Shown: positions 22,351 through 31,500 of the stretch, piece after piece | Layout of the letters: each line of letters starts with the position of its first letter | Numbering within the stretch: position 1 is the stretch's first letter | Origin: a virus | IMG/VR virus record: IMGVR_UViG_3300037041_001560 | Location: 1 to 59,352 of that record | Direction: 5' to 3' (one strand) | DNA length: 59,352 nucleotides | Notes under the pieces: model-generated | Told to the model about the DNA's origin: nothing | The model's input: the letters and a program-made list of their open reading frames with translations, nothing else | The model's database searches: none | Position numbers and translations under genes: made by a program

Positions 22351-23027
22351 TGGCGTACAATATTGACGATGTATATAATATAGTCCTTTACGCGACAGGG
22401 AAGAATCTACAAAGTGGTTATGTCTCACCTGAAGAATTTAATCTCGTTATCAATCAAGCTGGCCGTAGCTATGCTTCCTACTTGTTAGGGAACTTTCAAC
22501 AATATCAACCGGGAAGACCCCAAGCTAGGGTTGAATTTGGGCAGAACACGGTAGTTCGTCAGCGCTTGACTCCAATTATTTATGGATATAATTTAAGTGT
22601 TGACCCTTCCGGGTTCTCCCCATACCCCGGTGATTATTTACAACAAGACGCTATGTGGAGCTTCTATGGATATAATAGAATCCGGGAAGTGCAGCAACAA
22701 TATTTTTATTCTATTTACAACTCTGTTATTGACCCAGTTGGTGGTTGGCCAGTATATATGCTTGAGTATGATGGATTTCGGTTCTTCCCAAATAATATAA
22801 ACAGAGCTAAATTATCATACGTTAGAAACCCTCCAGATATGATTTGGGGTTATACATTGAACGGGAACGGAATCCCCGTCTACAATCCTGCTTCTAGCAC
22901 ACAACCAGTGTGGGATGACGCTTCAATCCTTGAAATTATTGTGCGAGCTCTTCGTATAATTGGAGTAAATTTGCAATATAACGAAGTGAGCGCATACGCT
23001 AACGAAATAAAACAAGTTGGTCAATAA
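22350..23027 (+). CDS. Head-tail connector-like virion protein
   Basis: A 225-residue protein starting MAYNIDDVYNIVLYATGKNL. The N-terminal part is helical (SPEEFNLVINQAGRSYASYL) and the second half beta-rich (RLTPIIYGYNLSVDPSGFSP; VYMLEYDGFRFFPNNINRAK). Its style is similar to the 210-residue protein at 25694 and the 256-residue protein at 27525: a helical start with (V/L)NxAxxxx, then a beta domain. Connector proteins and tail adaptors often look like this. TAATG coupling to both neighbours. Role from context. Confidence 0.6.
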   Translation: MAYNIDDVYNIVLYATGKNLQSGYVSPEEFNLVINQAGRSYASYLLGNFQQYQPGRPQARVEFGQNTVVRQRLTPIIYGYNLSVDPSGFSPYPGDYLQQDAMWSFYGYNRIREVQQQYFYSIYNSVIDPVGGWPVYMLEYDGFRFFPNNINRAKLSYVRNPPDMIWGYTLNGNGIPVYNPASSTQPVWDDASILEIIVRALRIIGVNLQYNEVSAYANEIKQVGQ

Positions 23028-24691
23028 TGGCAAGCCTTATTCAAGCTACAGTATATCAGATTGATGGCAGTCCTTTAGATTCGCCAATACAAATTTCTTT
23101 TCTTACTAGTGATATAATGATTAAGGAGGCGGTTATTGGCAACATTGCCGAAGTTAATGCCGCTATTTCTTATTACCCAAATACAAATAATAAGCTTCAG
23201 GATAAGGTATTTTATGTTTCTGAAACATTGTCTGATTTGTTAACAGCAGCTAATGTTTGGGACGTAACCCAAGTACAAGCTACTGTTCTTGAAATTAATG
23301 AAGACCCACAAATTCCCGGCGGCGTACAATATACATTTCCCGTGCATAATATTGCCATTTGGGAGGTAACGCCAGAATCAGATGGAGTAAATTCATTTAT
23401 ACAATACAAAAATAAAACATATTCCGTGGCAGAGACTATATCTAATTTAATGGATGCTTCTAATTCTGGTTCAACGCCAGTTGAGGTTACTTTGCCTCCA
23501 GTTTCATCAGATGCTTTTGGTCGGTTAAGAGTTTCTAATCCATTTACATTATTTGATTCTAGCCACAGGTATGATGATAATGATTTATGGTCTTCATTAA
23601 ATTCTACTGGCGCGGCAGAGGTATTTAATGCAAATCAAGGGCTTGTAGATTTGAATGTTACCGCAGCATCTGGTTCTTCTATTGTAAGAGAAACAATAAA
23701 AGTTTTTTCTTACCAGCCCGGAAAGTCGCTTCTTGTAATGAACACGTTTGTAATGAATGCTCCAAAAACGGGACTTACACAGCGTGTTGGATATTATGGG
23801 GCCAGTAATGGTTTTTATTTAGAACAAGCAGGTAGTGCTGTATCTTTTGTAGAAAGAAGCATTGTGACGGGTTCTTTGGTAAATACATCTGTTTTACAAG
23901 CTGATTGGAATGGAGACAAGCTGGACGGAACAGGTGCTTCTGGGTATACTCTTGATTTGACAAAAGCCCAGATTTATTGGATGGATGTTGAGTGGCTTGG
24001 CGTTGGGTCTGTTCGTATGGGATTTGTGATTAATGGTCAGTTTATTATCTGTCATACATTTAACCACGCAAATCTTATCACTAGTACATACATTACAAGC
24101 GCATCATTGCCGCTTCGTTATGAAATATTTAATACCGCTGCAACATCTGGGGCTAGTACTTTAAAGCAAATTTGTTCTACTGTTATATCTGAAGGTGGGT
24201 ATGAACTTAAGGGAATTCAGCAAGCAGTAGCAACAACAATTACAGCTCCTAAGACCTTTGCTGTAGCTGGTACATATTATCCTATGGCGGCCATAAGACT
24301 TAAGTCTACAAGACTTGATGCTATCGTAATTGCAACAGCTATTTCTATTTTAGGTACAGGTAACGGTAAAAATTATCAATGGCGAGTATTGAATGGTGCT
24401 ACAGTCGTAGGAGGAAGTTGGTTGCCAGCTAGTTCTGAATCTTCTGTTGAATATAATCTTACGGGAAGTAGTGCTACGGGAGGAAGAATTTTGGCTAGTG
24501 GATTTATTAATTCATCAAACCAAGGTTCTCCATCAATTAATATTTTAAAAGAAGCTTTGTTTGCTAATCAGTTGGAAAGGAATGGTTTAACAGGTGTAGT
24601 TTATGAGTTTGTTATTGAAATGGCTGTAGGCACAACATCTGGTGGTGAAGGCGCGTTTGTTTCTTTAGACTGGGAAGAAATTAGTAGATAA
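23027..24691 (+). CDS. Virion protein with two N-terminal small modules and a lectin-like C-terminal domain
   Basis: A 554-residue protein. Residues 1-76 (MASLIQATVYQIDG to LTAANV) and about 77-150 (VTQVQATVLEINEDPQIPGG, YSVAETISNLMDASN) are two copies of the module seen alone in the genes at 4880 and 5189. From about 160 (FGRLRVSNPFTLFDSSHRYD) the protein resembles a broadly distributed phage structural protein, including QPGKSLLVMNTFVMNAPKTG, DWNGDKLDGTGASG, YWMDVEWLGVGSVRMGFVIN and QICSTVISEGGYE. From memory, similar sequences are found in cyanophage and giant-phage virions; a concanavalin-like fold is plausible. It is probably a tail or fibre attachment component. Confidence 0.75.
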   Translation: MASLIQATVYQIDGSPLDSPIQISFLTSDIMIKEAVIGNIAEVNAAISYYPNTNNKLQDKVFYVSETLSDLLTAANVWDVTQVQATVLEINEDPQIPGGVQYTFPVHNIAIWEVTPESDGVNSFIQYKNKTYSVAETISNLMDASNSGSTPVEVTLPPVSSDAFGRLRVSNPFTLFDSSHRYDDNDLWSSLNSTGAAEVFNANQGLVDLNVTAASGSSIVRETIKVFSYQPGKSLLVMNTFVMNAPKTGLTQRVGYYGASNGFYLEQAGSAVSFVERSIVTGSLVNTSVLQADWNGDKLDGTGASGYTLDLTKAQIYWMDVEWLGVGSVRMGFVINGQFIICHTFNHANLITSTYITSASLPLRYEIFNTAATSGASTLKQICSTVISEGGYELKGIQQAVATTITAPKTFAVAGTYYPMAAIRLKSTRLDAIVIATAISILGTGNGKNYQWRVLNGATVVGGSWLPASSESSVEYNLTGSSATGGRILASGFINSSNQGSPSINILKEALFANQLERNGLTGVVYEFVIEMAVGTTSGGEGAFVSLDWEEISR

Positions 24692-24733
24692 GATAACAAA
24701 ACAATATTTTTGTATTAGATAATATATATTAAA

Positions 24734-25687
24734 ATGGCTAACTTAATACAAGCTTCGGTATATCAGATTGATGGAGCACCACTTCCCCAAGCAATTACAT
24801 TAGATTTCCAAACATCTAATTTGGTTATTCGGGAAGCTTCAATTGTAGGAACATCTGCGGTAAACTCAGCTATCCTATATTATAATCTGCCCAATAACCA
24901 ATTGAGTGTACAAACTTTTTATGTTGGGGAATCAATTGCAGAATTGGTAGGAGCAGCAAATGTTGGTTCTACTACACAATTGCAAGCCACCGTACTTGAA
25001 ATAAATAAAGACCCACAGATTCCCGGCGGTGTACAATACAGCTTCCCGGCTAACGAAATCGTAATCGGAGAGAACATCGACTATGCACTTCCCGACGTAA
25101 AAAGCTATATTCAATTTAAGGGTGTACGATATTCTGTATCTGAAGAGCAAGCTGACCTTCTGGTATCGGGAAATGGAGCCTCTGCATATAAAGTGTATAC
25201 AGCTTTATTGACACAGAGTGGAGAAGATGACCCTCTCACCTTATCTAGTGGGGCAGTTACAAAAGGTGTAACATATCAAATAATAGGAAATTCTGATGGA
25301 GATTTTTCTAATGTTGGTGCTCCAAATAATAATGAAAATACTTGGTTTATTGCTACTAATGATGAAATTCCTAATAGTTATGGAACAGATTGTAATTTGT
25401 ATTATAACACAGGAGCTCCCGTAGTAACAGTGTTAGAGAATACTATTGGGAATATTTGGTTTACGTATTATAATGCTGGTATTTACATAATTAATTCTAA
25501 TAATTTATTTACTATTAATAAAACTTGGACATATCCAAATAACACTCAATCTATACCTACAGATGGTGGTAGTTTTATTAGCTTATATATTGACAATTCA
25601 AATACATTGACGTTGGAAACTTCTAATAATGATATTATTTCTTATGCGAATAATCCATTAAGAATCGAAATTCGTGTATACAATTAA
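24734..25687 (+). CDS. Virion protein with two N-terminal small modules
   Basis: A 317-residue protein. Its first 150 residues are paralogous to the start of the preceding gene (MANLIQASVYQIDGAPLPQA; TQLQATVLEINKDPQIPGGV; VRYSVSEEQADLLVSGNGA), so a tandem duplication with replaced C-termini is likely. The C-terminal half is different and rich in Asn, Thr and Tyr (GNSDGDFSNVGAPNN; YYNTGAPVVTVLE), like variable virion surface domains. TATTTTTG (24705-24712) with TTAG 20 nt upstream is a weak promoter candidate. Role probably structural. Confidence 0.65.
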   Translation: MANLIQASVYQIDGAPLPQAITLDFQTSNLVIREASIVGTSAVNSAILYYNLPNNQLSVQTFYVGESIAELVGAANVGSTTQLQATVLEINKDPQIPGGVQYSFPANEIVIGENIDYALPDVKSYIQFKGVRYSVSEEQADLLVSGNGASAYKVYTALLTQSGEDDPLTLSSGAVTKGVTYQIIGNSDGDFSNVGAPNNNENTWFIATNDEIPNSYGTDCNLYYNTGAPVVTVLENTIGNIWFTYYNAGIYIINSNNLFTINKTWTYPNNTQSIPTDGGSFISLYIDNSNTLTLETSNNDIISYANNPLRIEIRVYN

Positions 25688-25693
25688 TATAAA

Positions 25694-26326
25694 ATGACAA
25701 GAGCAGAGTTCATAGAGCGCACCCTTCGCCAGATTTATGGCGGTTATGTATCGGAGGATTCTTCGATTACACCCATGCTTGTAAATTCATGGTTGAATGA
25801 TGCTATTGCTCTTGCTGCAAAGACAAACTATACTGACAACCTTAAGTTGGATGGTATTGGTTATGTAAATAATTCTTTTTATACGACATTTAAGGGAATT
25901 GCTCCCACATTAGACGAAATAAATCTTTGGAAATTGCAGCTTCCTCAGATTCCTGTTGGAATTGGAGCCAATGAGGGAATTAATACCATTGTGTTTAAGG
26001 ACGGAAACGGAACAATTAGTTTCCCATTAATTCCCCTGACTGCAAACCAAAAGACATATTTCCGCTCTATGCGTCCTATCCCAAATAAGACGCTTTATTA
26101 TAATGAGGGGGAATTCGTGTATGTCGTTACTTCCCTAGCATTAAACAACTACACTGCAAGCGTTACAATGGTCAGCGGAGGAGATTCATCAAACCTGAAC
26201 AGCACCCTAAACGTGCCTTCAGATTATTGGCCAGCTATGGTTGCATATGTGCAGCAGCAGTTGATGCTGATGAAAACGACTACTAAGGATTTGGCCTCGG
26301 ACGGGCAAGATTTAGCTATAAACTAA
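25694..26326 (+). CDS. Connector or tail-adaptor-like virion protein
   Basis: A 210-residue protein beginning MTRAEFIERTLRQIYGGYVS with VNSWLNDAIALAAKTNY, the (L/V)Nx(W/A)LNDAI helix typical of phage connector proteins, followed by a beta-rich central region and a C-terminal helix ending in DLASDGQDLAIN. It is in the head-tail gene group and followed with TAATG by a homing endonuclease. Role from context. Confidence 0.6.
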   Translation: MTRAEFIERTLRQIYGGYVSEDSSITPMLVNSWLNDAIALAAKTNYTDNLKLDGIGYVNNSFYTTFKGIAPTLDEINLWKLQLPQIPVGIGANEGINTIVFKDGNGTISFPLIPLTANQKTYFRSMRPIPNKTLYYNEGEFVYVVTSLALNNYTASVTMVSGGDSSNLNSTLNVPSDYWPAMVAYVQQQLMLMKTTTKDLASDGQDLAIN

Positions 26327-27141
26327 TGGCATACGTTTACAGACATATAAGGCTTGATAAAAACCAGCCATTTTATATTGGTATTTCTAAAAATGATAAT
26401 TACGGTAATTGCAAAAGGGCTAAATCTTGTACTGGGAGGAATTTTATTTGGAAAAGAATAGTTGATAAAACTGATTATGAGGTTGAGGTAATTATGGATG
26501 GATTAACTTGGGAAGAAGCTAAACAAAAAGAAATAGAATTTATTAAACTTTACGGTAGGTTAAATAGCGGGACTGGTATTTTGTCGAATATGACTGACGG
26601 AGGAGAAGGCGGTCTTGGGGTTGTTGTTAGCGAAATTACTAGAAAGAAGTTAAGCGAAAATTCTAAAAAAAAGGGGATTAGCAAGGAAACTAGGGAAAAG
26701 ATGGCTTCCAAACTTAGGGGTCGCCCATTACCTGATTGGCAAAAAGAATTGCTTAGAAAAGCGGCAATAGGCAAAGATGTATATTGGTCTAAAAAAAAAG
26801 TTGACCAATATGATTTAAATGGGGAATTTGTACAAACATTTAATAGTATTAATGATGCCGCAAGATGTTTGAATCTTCAACAAGCCAATATAGGTAAGGT
26901 ATTAAAAAAGAAAAGAAGTCATACCGGGGGCTATATTTTTGTTTATAGTGGGAAACCTTTTAGCTTAGGTGAATTAACATTTCGCAGAAAAAATGTAAGG
27001 AAAAAGGTTGTAAATTTGGCCACTGGCGAAGTATATGATACCATGTCTGAAGCTGCTAAAAAAAATGGTATAAAATATGATTTTTTTAAACGTATGATGA
27101 AAAAGAAGAATGGCGAATTTGAATATTTATCTGTAAATTAA
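26326..27141 (+). CDS. GIY-YIG homing endonuclease 2 with NUMOD3 and NUMOD1 modules
   Basis: A 271-residue, Lys-rich protein. The nuclease starts with AYVYRHIRLDKNQPFYIGIS (YVYxH and FYIGI as the two signature strands), then GRNFIWKRIVDKTDYEVEVI and a catalytic-type Glu in EAKQKEIEFIKLYGRLNSGT. TDGGEGGLGVVVSEITRKKL and ETREKMASKLRGR are NUMOD3-like helical DNA-binding repeats; VDQYDLNGEFVQTFNSINDA is a NUMOD1-like unit, with a last block KKVVNLATGEVYDTMSEAAK. It shares TAATG with the preceding gene. Probably mobile within related phages. Confidence 0.9.
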   Translation: MAYVYRHIRLDKNQPFYIGISKNDNYGNCKRAKSCTGRNFIWKRIVDKTDYEVEVIMDGLTWEEAKQKEIEFIKLYGRLNSGTGILSNMTDGGEGGLGVVVSEITRKKLSENSKKKGISKETREKMASKLRGRPLPDWQKELLRKAAIGKDVYWSKKKVDQYDLNGEFVQTFNSINDAARCLNLQQANIGKVLKKKRSHTGGYIFVYSGKPFSLGELTFRRKNVRKKVVNLATGEVYDTMSEAAKKNGIKYDFFKRMMKKKNGEFEYLSVN

Positions 27142-27152
27142 AATTTAATAAT

Positions 27153-27254
27153 ATGTTTGCTTGGGGAATTATCGTTGGTGTAGTTGTTACTCTTATTTTC
27201 GGGGAAGTCGGAAAGGCTGCCCTGACTTGGGTAAAACAAAAATTTTTTAAATGA
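27153..27254 (+). CDS. 33-residue single-pass membrane peptide
   Basis: ATG 27153 to TGA 27252-27254: MFAWGIIVGVVVTLIFGEVG then KAALTWVKQKFFK. One hydrophobic helix (residues 3-18), then an amphipathic, basic tail. The stop overlaps the ATG of the GroES-like gene by four bases, which argues for a real, translated ORF. It resembles very small phage membrane proteins. Function unknown. Confidence 0.65.
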   Translation: MFAWGIIVGVVVTLIFGEVGKAALTWVKQKFFK

Positions 27255-27514
27255 AACCAATACGTTCAAACGTCCTTGTAAAACCATTTCCCCCATCAGA
27301 GATTTCTGAAGGTGGAATTTTCGTACCTTTATCGGTAAGAAAGGAAAACAATCGGGTTACAATTATCTCTGTGGGAAATGGGACTAAAGACCGTCCCATG
27401 CAGTTTAAGCCCGGTCAGGTTGCTTTTCGTGTGAAGGACTGGGGAACTCCAGTCGAAATAGAGGGGGAAATGCATTATTTAATGGATGACTCTGCAATTT
27501 TGGCAACTGAATAA
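27251..27514 (+). CDS. GroES-like co-chaperonin
   Basis: Eighty-seven residues: MKPIRSNVLVKPFPPSEISE, GGIFVPLSVRKENNRVTIIS, VGNGT then VAFRVKDWGTPVEIEGEMHY. The I-x-x-(N/R)xVLVKP start, mobile loop before GGIxxP, and VGxGT after a beta hairpin are those of cpn10/GroES. Length is a little below host GroES (about 95). A phage GroES can replace or modify the host lid so that the capsid protein folds, as T4 gp31 does. Its position in the late block, translationally coupled to the tiny membrane peptide, fits an assembly role. Confidence 0.85.
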   Translation: MKPIRSNVLVKPFPPSEISEGGIFVPLSVRKENNRVTIISVGNGTKDRPMQFKPGQVAFRVKDWGTPVEIEGEMHYLMDDSAILATE

Positions 27515-27524
27515 TATTTAACAA

Positions 27525-28295
27525 ATGCCTCTACAGAATAGACAGTGGGTTTCGTTAGATGATGCGATAACGTCATATTTAGACGAATCGGAACAGTCTA
27601 ATTCAAAGTATTTTAAGCTTTGGAATTTGGCCTTTCGAGCAATGACGGAATTAGGATTGGACTTCTTCTATTCTGTTAAATCGGTAAAGCTGCCTGTAAA
27701 TCCAAACCTTACAGTAACACTTCCCGAAGATTATCTTAATTATACAAAGGTGGGAGTTCTTGACAACCAAGGACAAATAATTCCCCTAGACGTAAATAAT
27801 AACCTCACAGTAGCCTTTGACCTACAACCTACTCGTCTATCCCAAGTAGTAGACCCAACTATTATGACGGCCTATAGCCCTCAGGGAATCGTTTGGTGGA
27901 ACTACTGGAATGGATACGGCCTGAGCAACCTCTACGGTTTGCCCTCAGGTTCCCCATTCGTAGGACAATTTAAGATTGACGCGGGAAATGGTGTAATCGT
28001 CCTTGATATCAACTTCAACTTCGAATATATCATGCTCGAGTATGTTGCATCTCCTATGGCCGGAGGGGAATACTTCGTTCCCATCCAGTTTAAGGAGGCT
28101 TTAATCGCTTACTTGCGCTGGAAGGATATCATTTCCCTCCCTACATCAAGAAAAGGCTCCCTAGGTGACAAACGTGACCGTAGGGCTGAATATTACAATG
28201 AACGCCGTTTGGCTATTGCCCGTTACGATGCAGTTAATCTGACTGACTTGTACGAATGGAATCTCAAGGCGCAGCGAATGACTGTAAAAGGTTAA
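27525..28295 (+). CDS. Connector-type virion protein
   Basis: A 256-residue protein: RQWVSLDDAITSYLDESEQS, then FKLWNLAFRAMTELGLDFFY, then SVKSVKLPVNPNLTVTLPED and a central beta region with WWNYWNGYGLSNLYG. The C-terminus is helical and basic (SRKGSLGDKRDRRAEYYNER). The general plan agrees with a tail-tube or neck protein of podovirus-like Bacteroidota phages, as I remember for the crAss group. No enzyme motif. Role from context. Confidence 0.6.
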   Translation: MPLQNRQWVSLDDAITSYLDESEQSNSKYFKLWNLAFRAMTELGLDFFYSVKSVKLPVNPNLTVTLPEDYLNYTKVGVLDNQGQIIPLDVNNNLTVAFDLQPTRLSQVVDPTIMTAYSPQGIVWWNYWNGYGLSNLYGLPSGSPFVGQFKIDAGNGVIVLDINFNFEYIMLEYVASPMAGGEYFVPIQFKEALIAYLRWKDIISLPTSRKGSLGDKRDRRAEYYNERRLAIARYDAVNLTDLYEWNLKAQRMTVKG

Positions 28296-28298
28296 TAT

Positions 28299-28571
28299 AT
28301 GGCACTTTCCGCAATACTTGGTCCGGGTTTGGTTTCGATATATGGTGCGGGAAGTAATACCAGTACTTTGACTGGGACTATTGTGCCCAATAATACTTTC
28401 TTTTTTGGTGTAGTTGACCAGACTTGGAACGGGATACCGGGAAATGTTTCTGTAGGACAATCTGTTCTTTTCCAAGAAAGCGATGTTTTTGCCAGACTAG
28501 TATATAGTGACCAAACATATACTTTAATTCAAGAAGATAAAGTAATTTTGATAGAAGTTACCCCGCCATGA
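28299..28571 (+). CDS. Small beta-rich virion protein
   Basis: A 90-residue protein with a beta-barrel look (GPGLVSIYGAGSNTST, SVGQSVLFQESDVFARLVYS, EDKVILIEVTPP). It overlaps the following large gene by four bases (ATGA). No family recognised. The small size, late position and coupling to the tail gene suggest a tail accessory. Confidence 0.55.
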   Translation: MALSAILGPGLVSIYGAGSNTSTLTGTIVPNNTFFFGVVDQTWNGIPGNVSVGQSVLFQESDVFARLVYSDQTYTLIQEDKVILIEVTPP

Positions 28572-31500
28572 TAGAAACTAAAAGATTTTCTGGAGTTTTA
28601 AATACGGATGATAAACCGGAAAACGTCGCTGGCCCACAGCACATCGACGCAAAGAATGTTCGTTTCTATGGTGGACCTAATGGATTGACTGCCGAAAATA
28701 TTAAGGGTAATTACTTAATTAATAATGCTAATTTACCAGCGGGAAGTAATGAGTGTATAGGTTCTTTTTTTGATTCAGTTAAACAAAGAATAATTTGGTT
28801 TAACTGGAACAGCAACGGGGATAATGGTATTTATTCTTTGGATTTAGCTACAGATGTTGTTTCAAAGATTTTTCTTTGCGGCACTGATTCTGCTACTGAT
28901 ATACTCAACTTTTCCCCTGATTATCCTGTACATTCTTGTAACGTAGTTTATAGAACCATTGGAGACGGAGACCTTTTGTATTGGACTGATGGTTATAATA
29001 GACCAAGGTATTTGAATATAAGCGGGAGTTTTGTAGGTACTTATGCTCCATTTACAGAGGAAATGATTAATGCTGCAAAAAGTGCACCATTAAGCGAATT
29101 GTCTGTATCATATGGAAGTGATACGAATATTACTGTAAATAATATATTTAATAGGTTTTTTAGATTTGCTTACAGATTTGTTTACGCTAATTTAGAAAAG
29201 TCTACATTATCCCCAACATCAACTTTGGAATTGCCGCCGGGTGGATTTGGTTATAATTTTAACAATTTTATAAATATATCAGGGGTAGCACAACTTAGTG
29301 ATGGTAGTTTAGGCGATATAGTTGCTGTAGAAATATTAGGTCAACAATCTTTAGGCAATACCTTTGGGGATTATTTTTTTATAGCTAAAATAAATAGTAG
29401 TGATTTTGGTTCAGGGAATTCATTCACTTATCGTTTTTTAAATGATTCTTCTTATTCTCCTATTTCATTAGAGGAAAGCGATTTGCCATTTAGTTATTTG
29501 CCAAATAAAGCAAATACTCTTGAATTATTAAATGGTAATGTTTTAATTTATGGAGGGATTACTGATGGTTATAATAACATCCCTCAAAATGATTTAGATG
29601 TTTTAATATATTCTGGGTTATCTTATGGTGTTAATACGCCAGCTGTATCTGCAAATAAAATATCTAATACTAGTGCTGAAGTAATTGTAGGTGGGAATTG
29701 GACGATTGACCCAATGTTGTCTACTGGTGATGCCGAAGTTTCTATAAGATTAAATTGGTTTAATGGAGTATCCCCGCAAACAACTATATTTAACATTGTA
29801 GTTCCAAATGTAAACGTGGACCTTTTTGATGTTACAAATTACATTTGGTCTCAGCTTAACTCTGTTTTATCTGCAAATTTCACTGTTACCCAGAATGGTT
29901 CGTCTACTTCTGGAGATAATTCAAATACTATAAGTATTACTTGCGTTTCCCCAATTGTAATAAATAGTATTTTAGTTACATATGTAGGATATCAAAATGG
30001 TTTTTCTGGTACAGGATTAACGAGTTTGCCAACTCAAAAGTCTATCCCTTGGTCATCTCAATATAGATGGGGTATAATATATTTTGATGAAGTTGGAAAA
30101 ACGAATGGGGTTATTTCTTATTCTGGTTCACAATCTCCGGCAAACAACTTTAATTATGTATCTAGAGATTTTTTAGATGAAGAATCTCCATCAACCCCGG
30201 GAGTTTCTACTGGTGTTCTGATACCCAATATGATGGCTAGTATTAATCATACTCCACCATCATGGGCTAAAAAATTTCAATGGGTACGAACTAAAAACAG
30301 GTCAATTACTAATTATATTCAATTAGTAACTAATGACTTCCAAAATCCGGGTGATGGCTATTTGTATTTTGGAATTCAAAACTTATTGTACACACAAACT
30401 CAAAATACTGGGTTCATACCTAATTATGAGTTTACTGAAGGAGATAGAATAAAGGTGATGGCTAAATACTTCCCCGGTGGAGCTGAAGTTGGAAGGTATA
30501 AACAGCCTTATGCAATTCAATATGATTTTACTATAGAAGGAATAGAAGAAAGAACAATGAATGCCCCTAACACTTCAACTAGTGGAAGAGGTTCTTATGT
30601 AAAAGTTAAAAATATTTTTGGTCTATCTTACACTGATAGATATCAATTTATTCAATTATACACTCCTGTTCTTAGGACTGGTGATAATTTAGATTTTTAT
30701 TACGAATTTGGTGAATCATTTGACATATTTGAAGTTTCTGGTCAAAAGTATCACGCAGGGAATTTAACTGACCAAGATTCAACTCAACCAGCTACATTTA
30801 TATTTTTTGATGGTGGTAGCTACTATCGTAACAGACTTGTATATAGAAATGCTGGTGTTACTACTCCTTTGGTTGAAACATCTGTAATGAGTGAGAGTTA
30901 TAATGATTATTTCCAAAGCGGGGTTAACTCTGATTCTAGAACGTGGGCAGTTGATGCCAATGCAAGAGAAGAATATAATTCAGTATTAGTTCGTTGGGGT
31001 GGGAAATATCAAAGTGGTACTAATATAAATAACTTAAATATTTTTAGGCCAAATGATTTTGATGAGGTAGATAGGTCTAAGGGCGACATCCAAAGATTTA
31101 AATCAAGAGATAGGATTTTGCGCGTATTCCAAGACCGGGGAACTGGTCAGTATGGAGTATATATGCGCTTTATATCAAATAACCAAGGTCAACAAGAATT
31201 GGTTACTACGAATGAGATTATCACAACAAACAATATCCAATACTATCAAGGCGTTTATGGATTATCAGGATATCCAACAAACTTGGTTAGCACTCAAAAT
31301 TCTGACTATTTTGTAGATGTAGTAACTGGACGTGCTATTAGGCTTGGGGGAAATGGTCTTACAGACTTGGGTCTTGCGTATAAAGGGCAATTCTATCTTA
31401 GCCAATTAGTACTTCCATACAATAAAGACATAGTAAGGTCTGGAGGATTTAAGTCTAAGGTGATGGGCTTTTTCGATTATTTCGATAATCAGTATAATGT

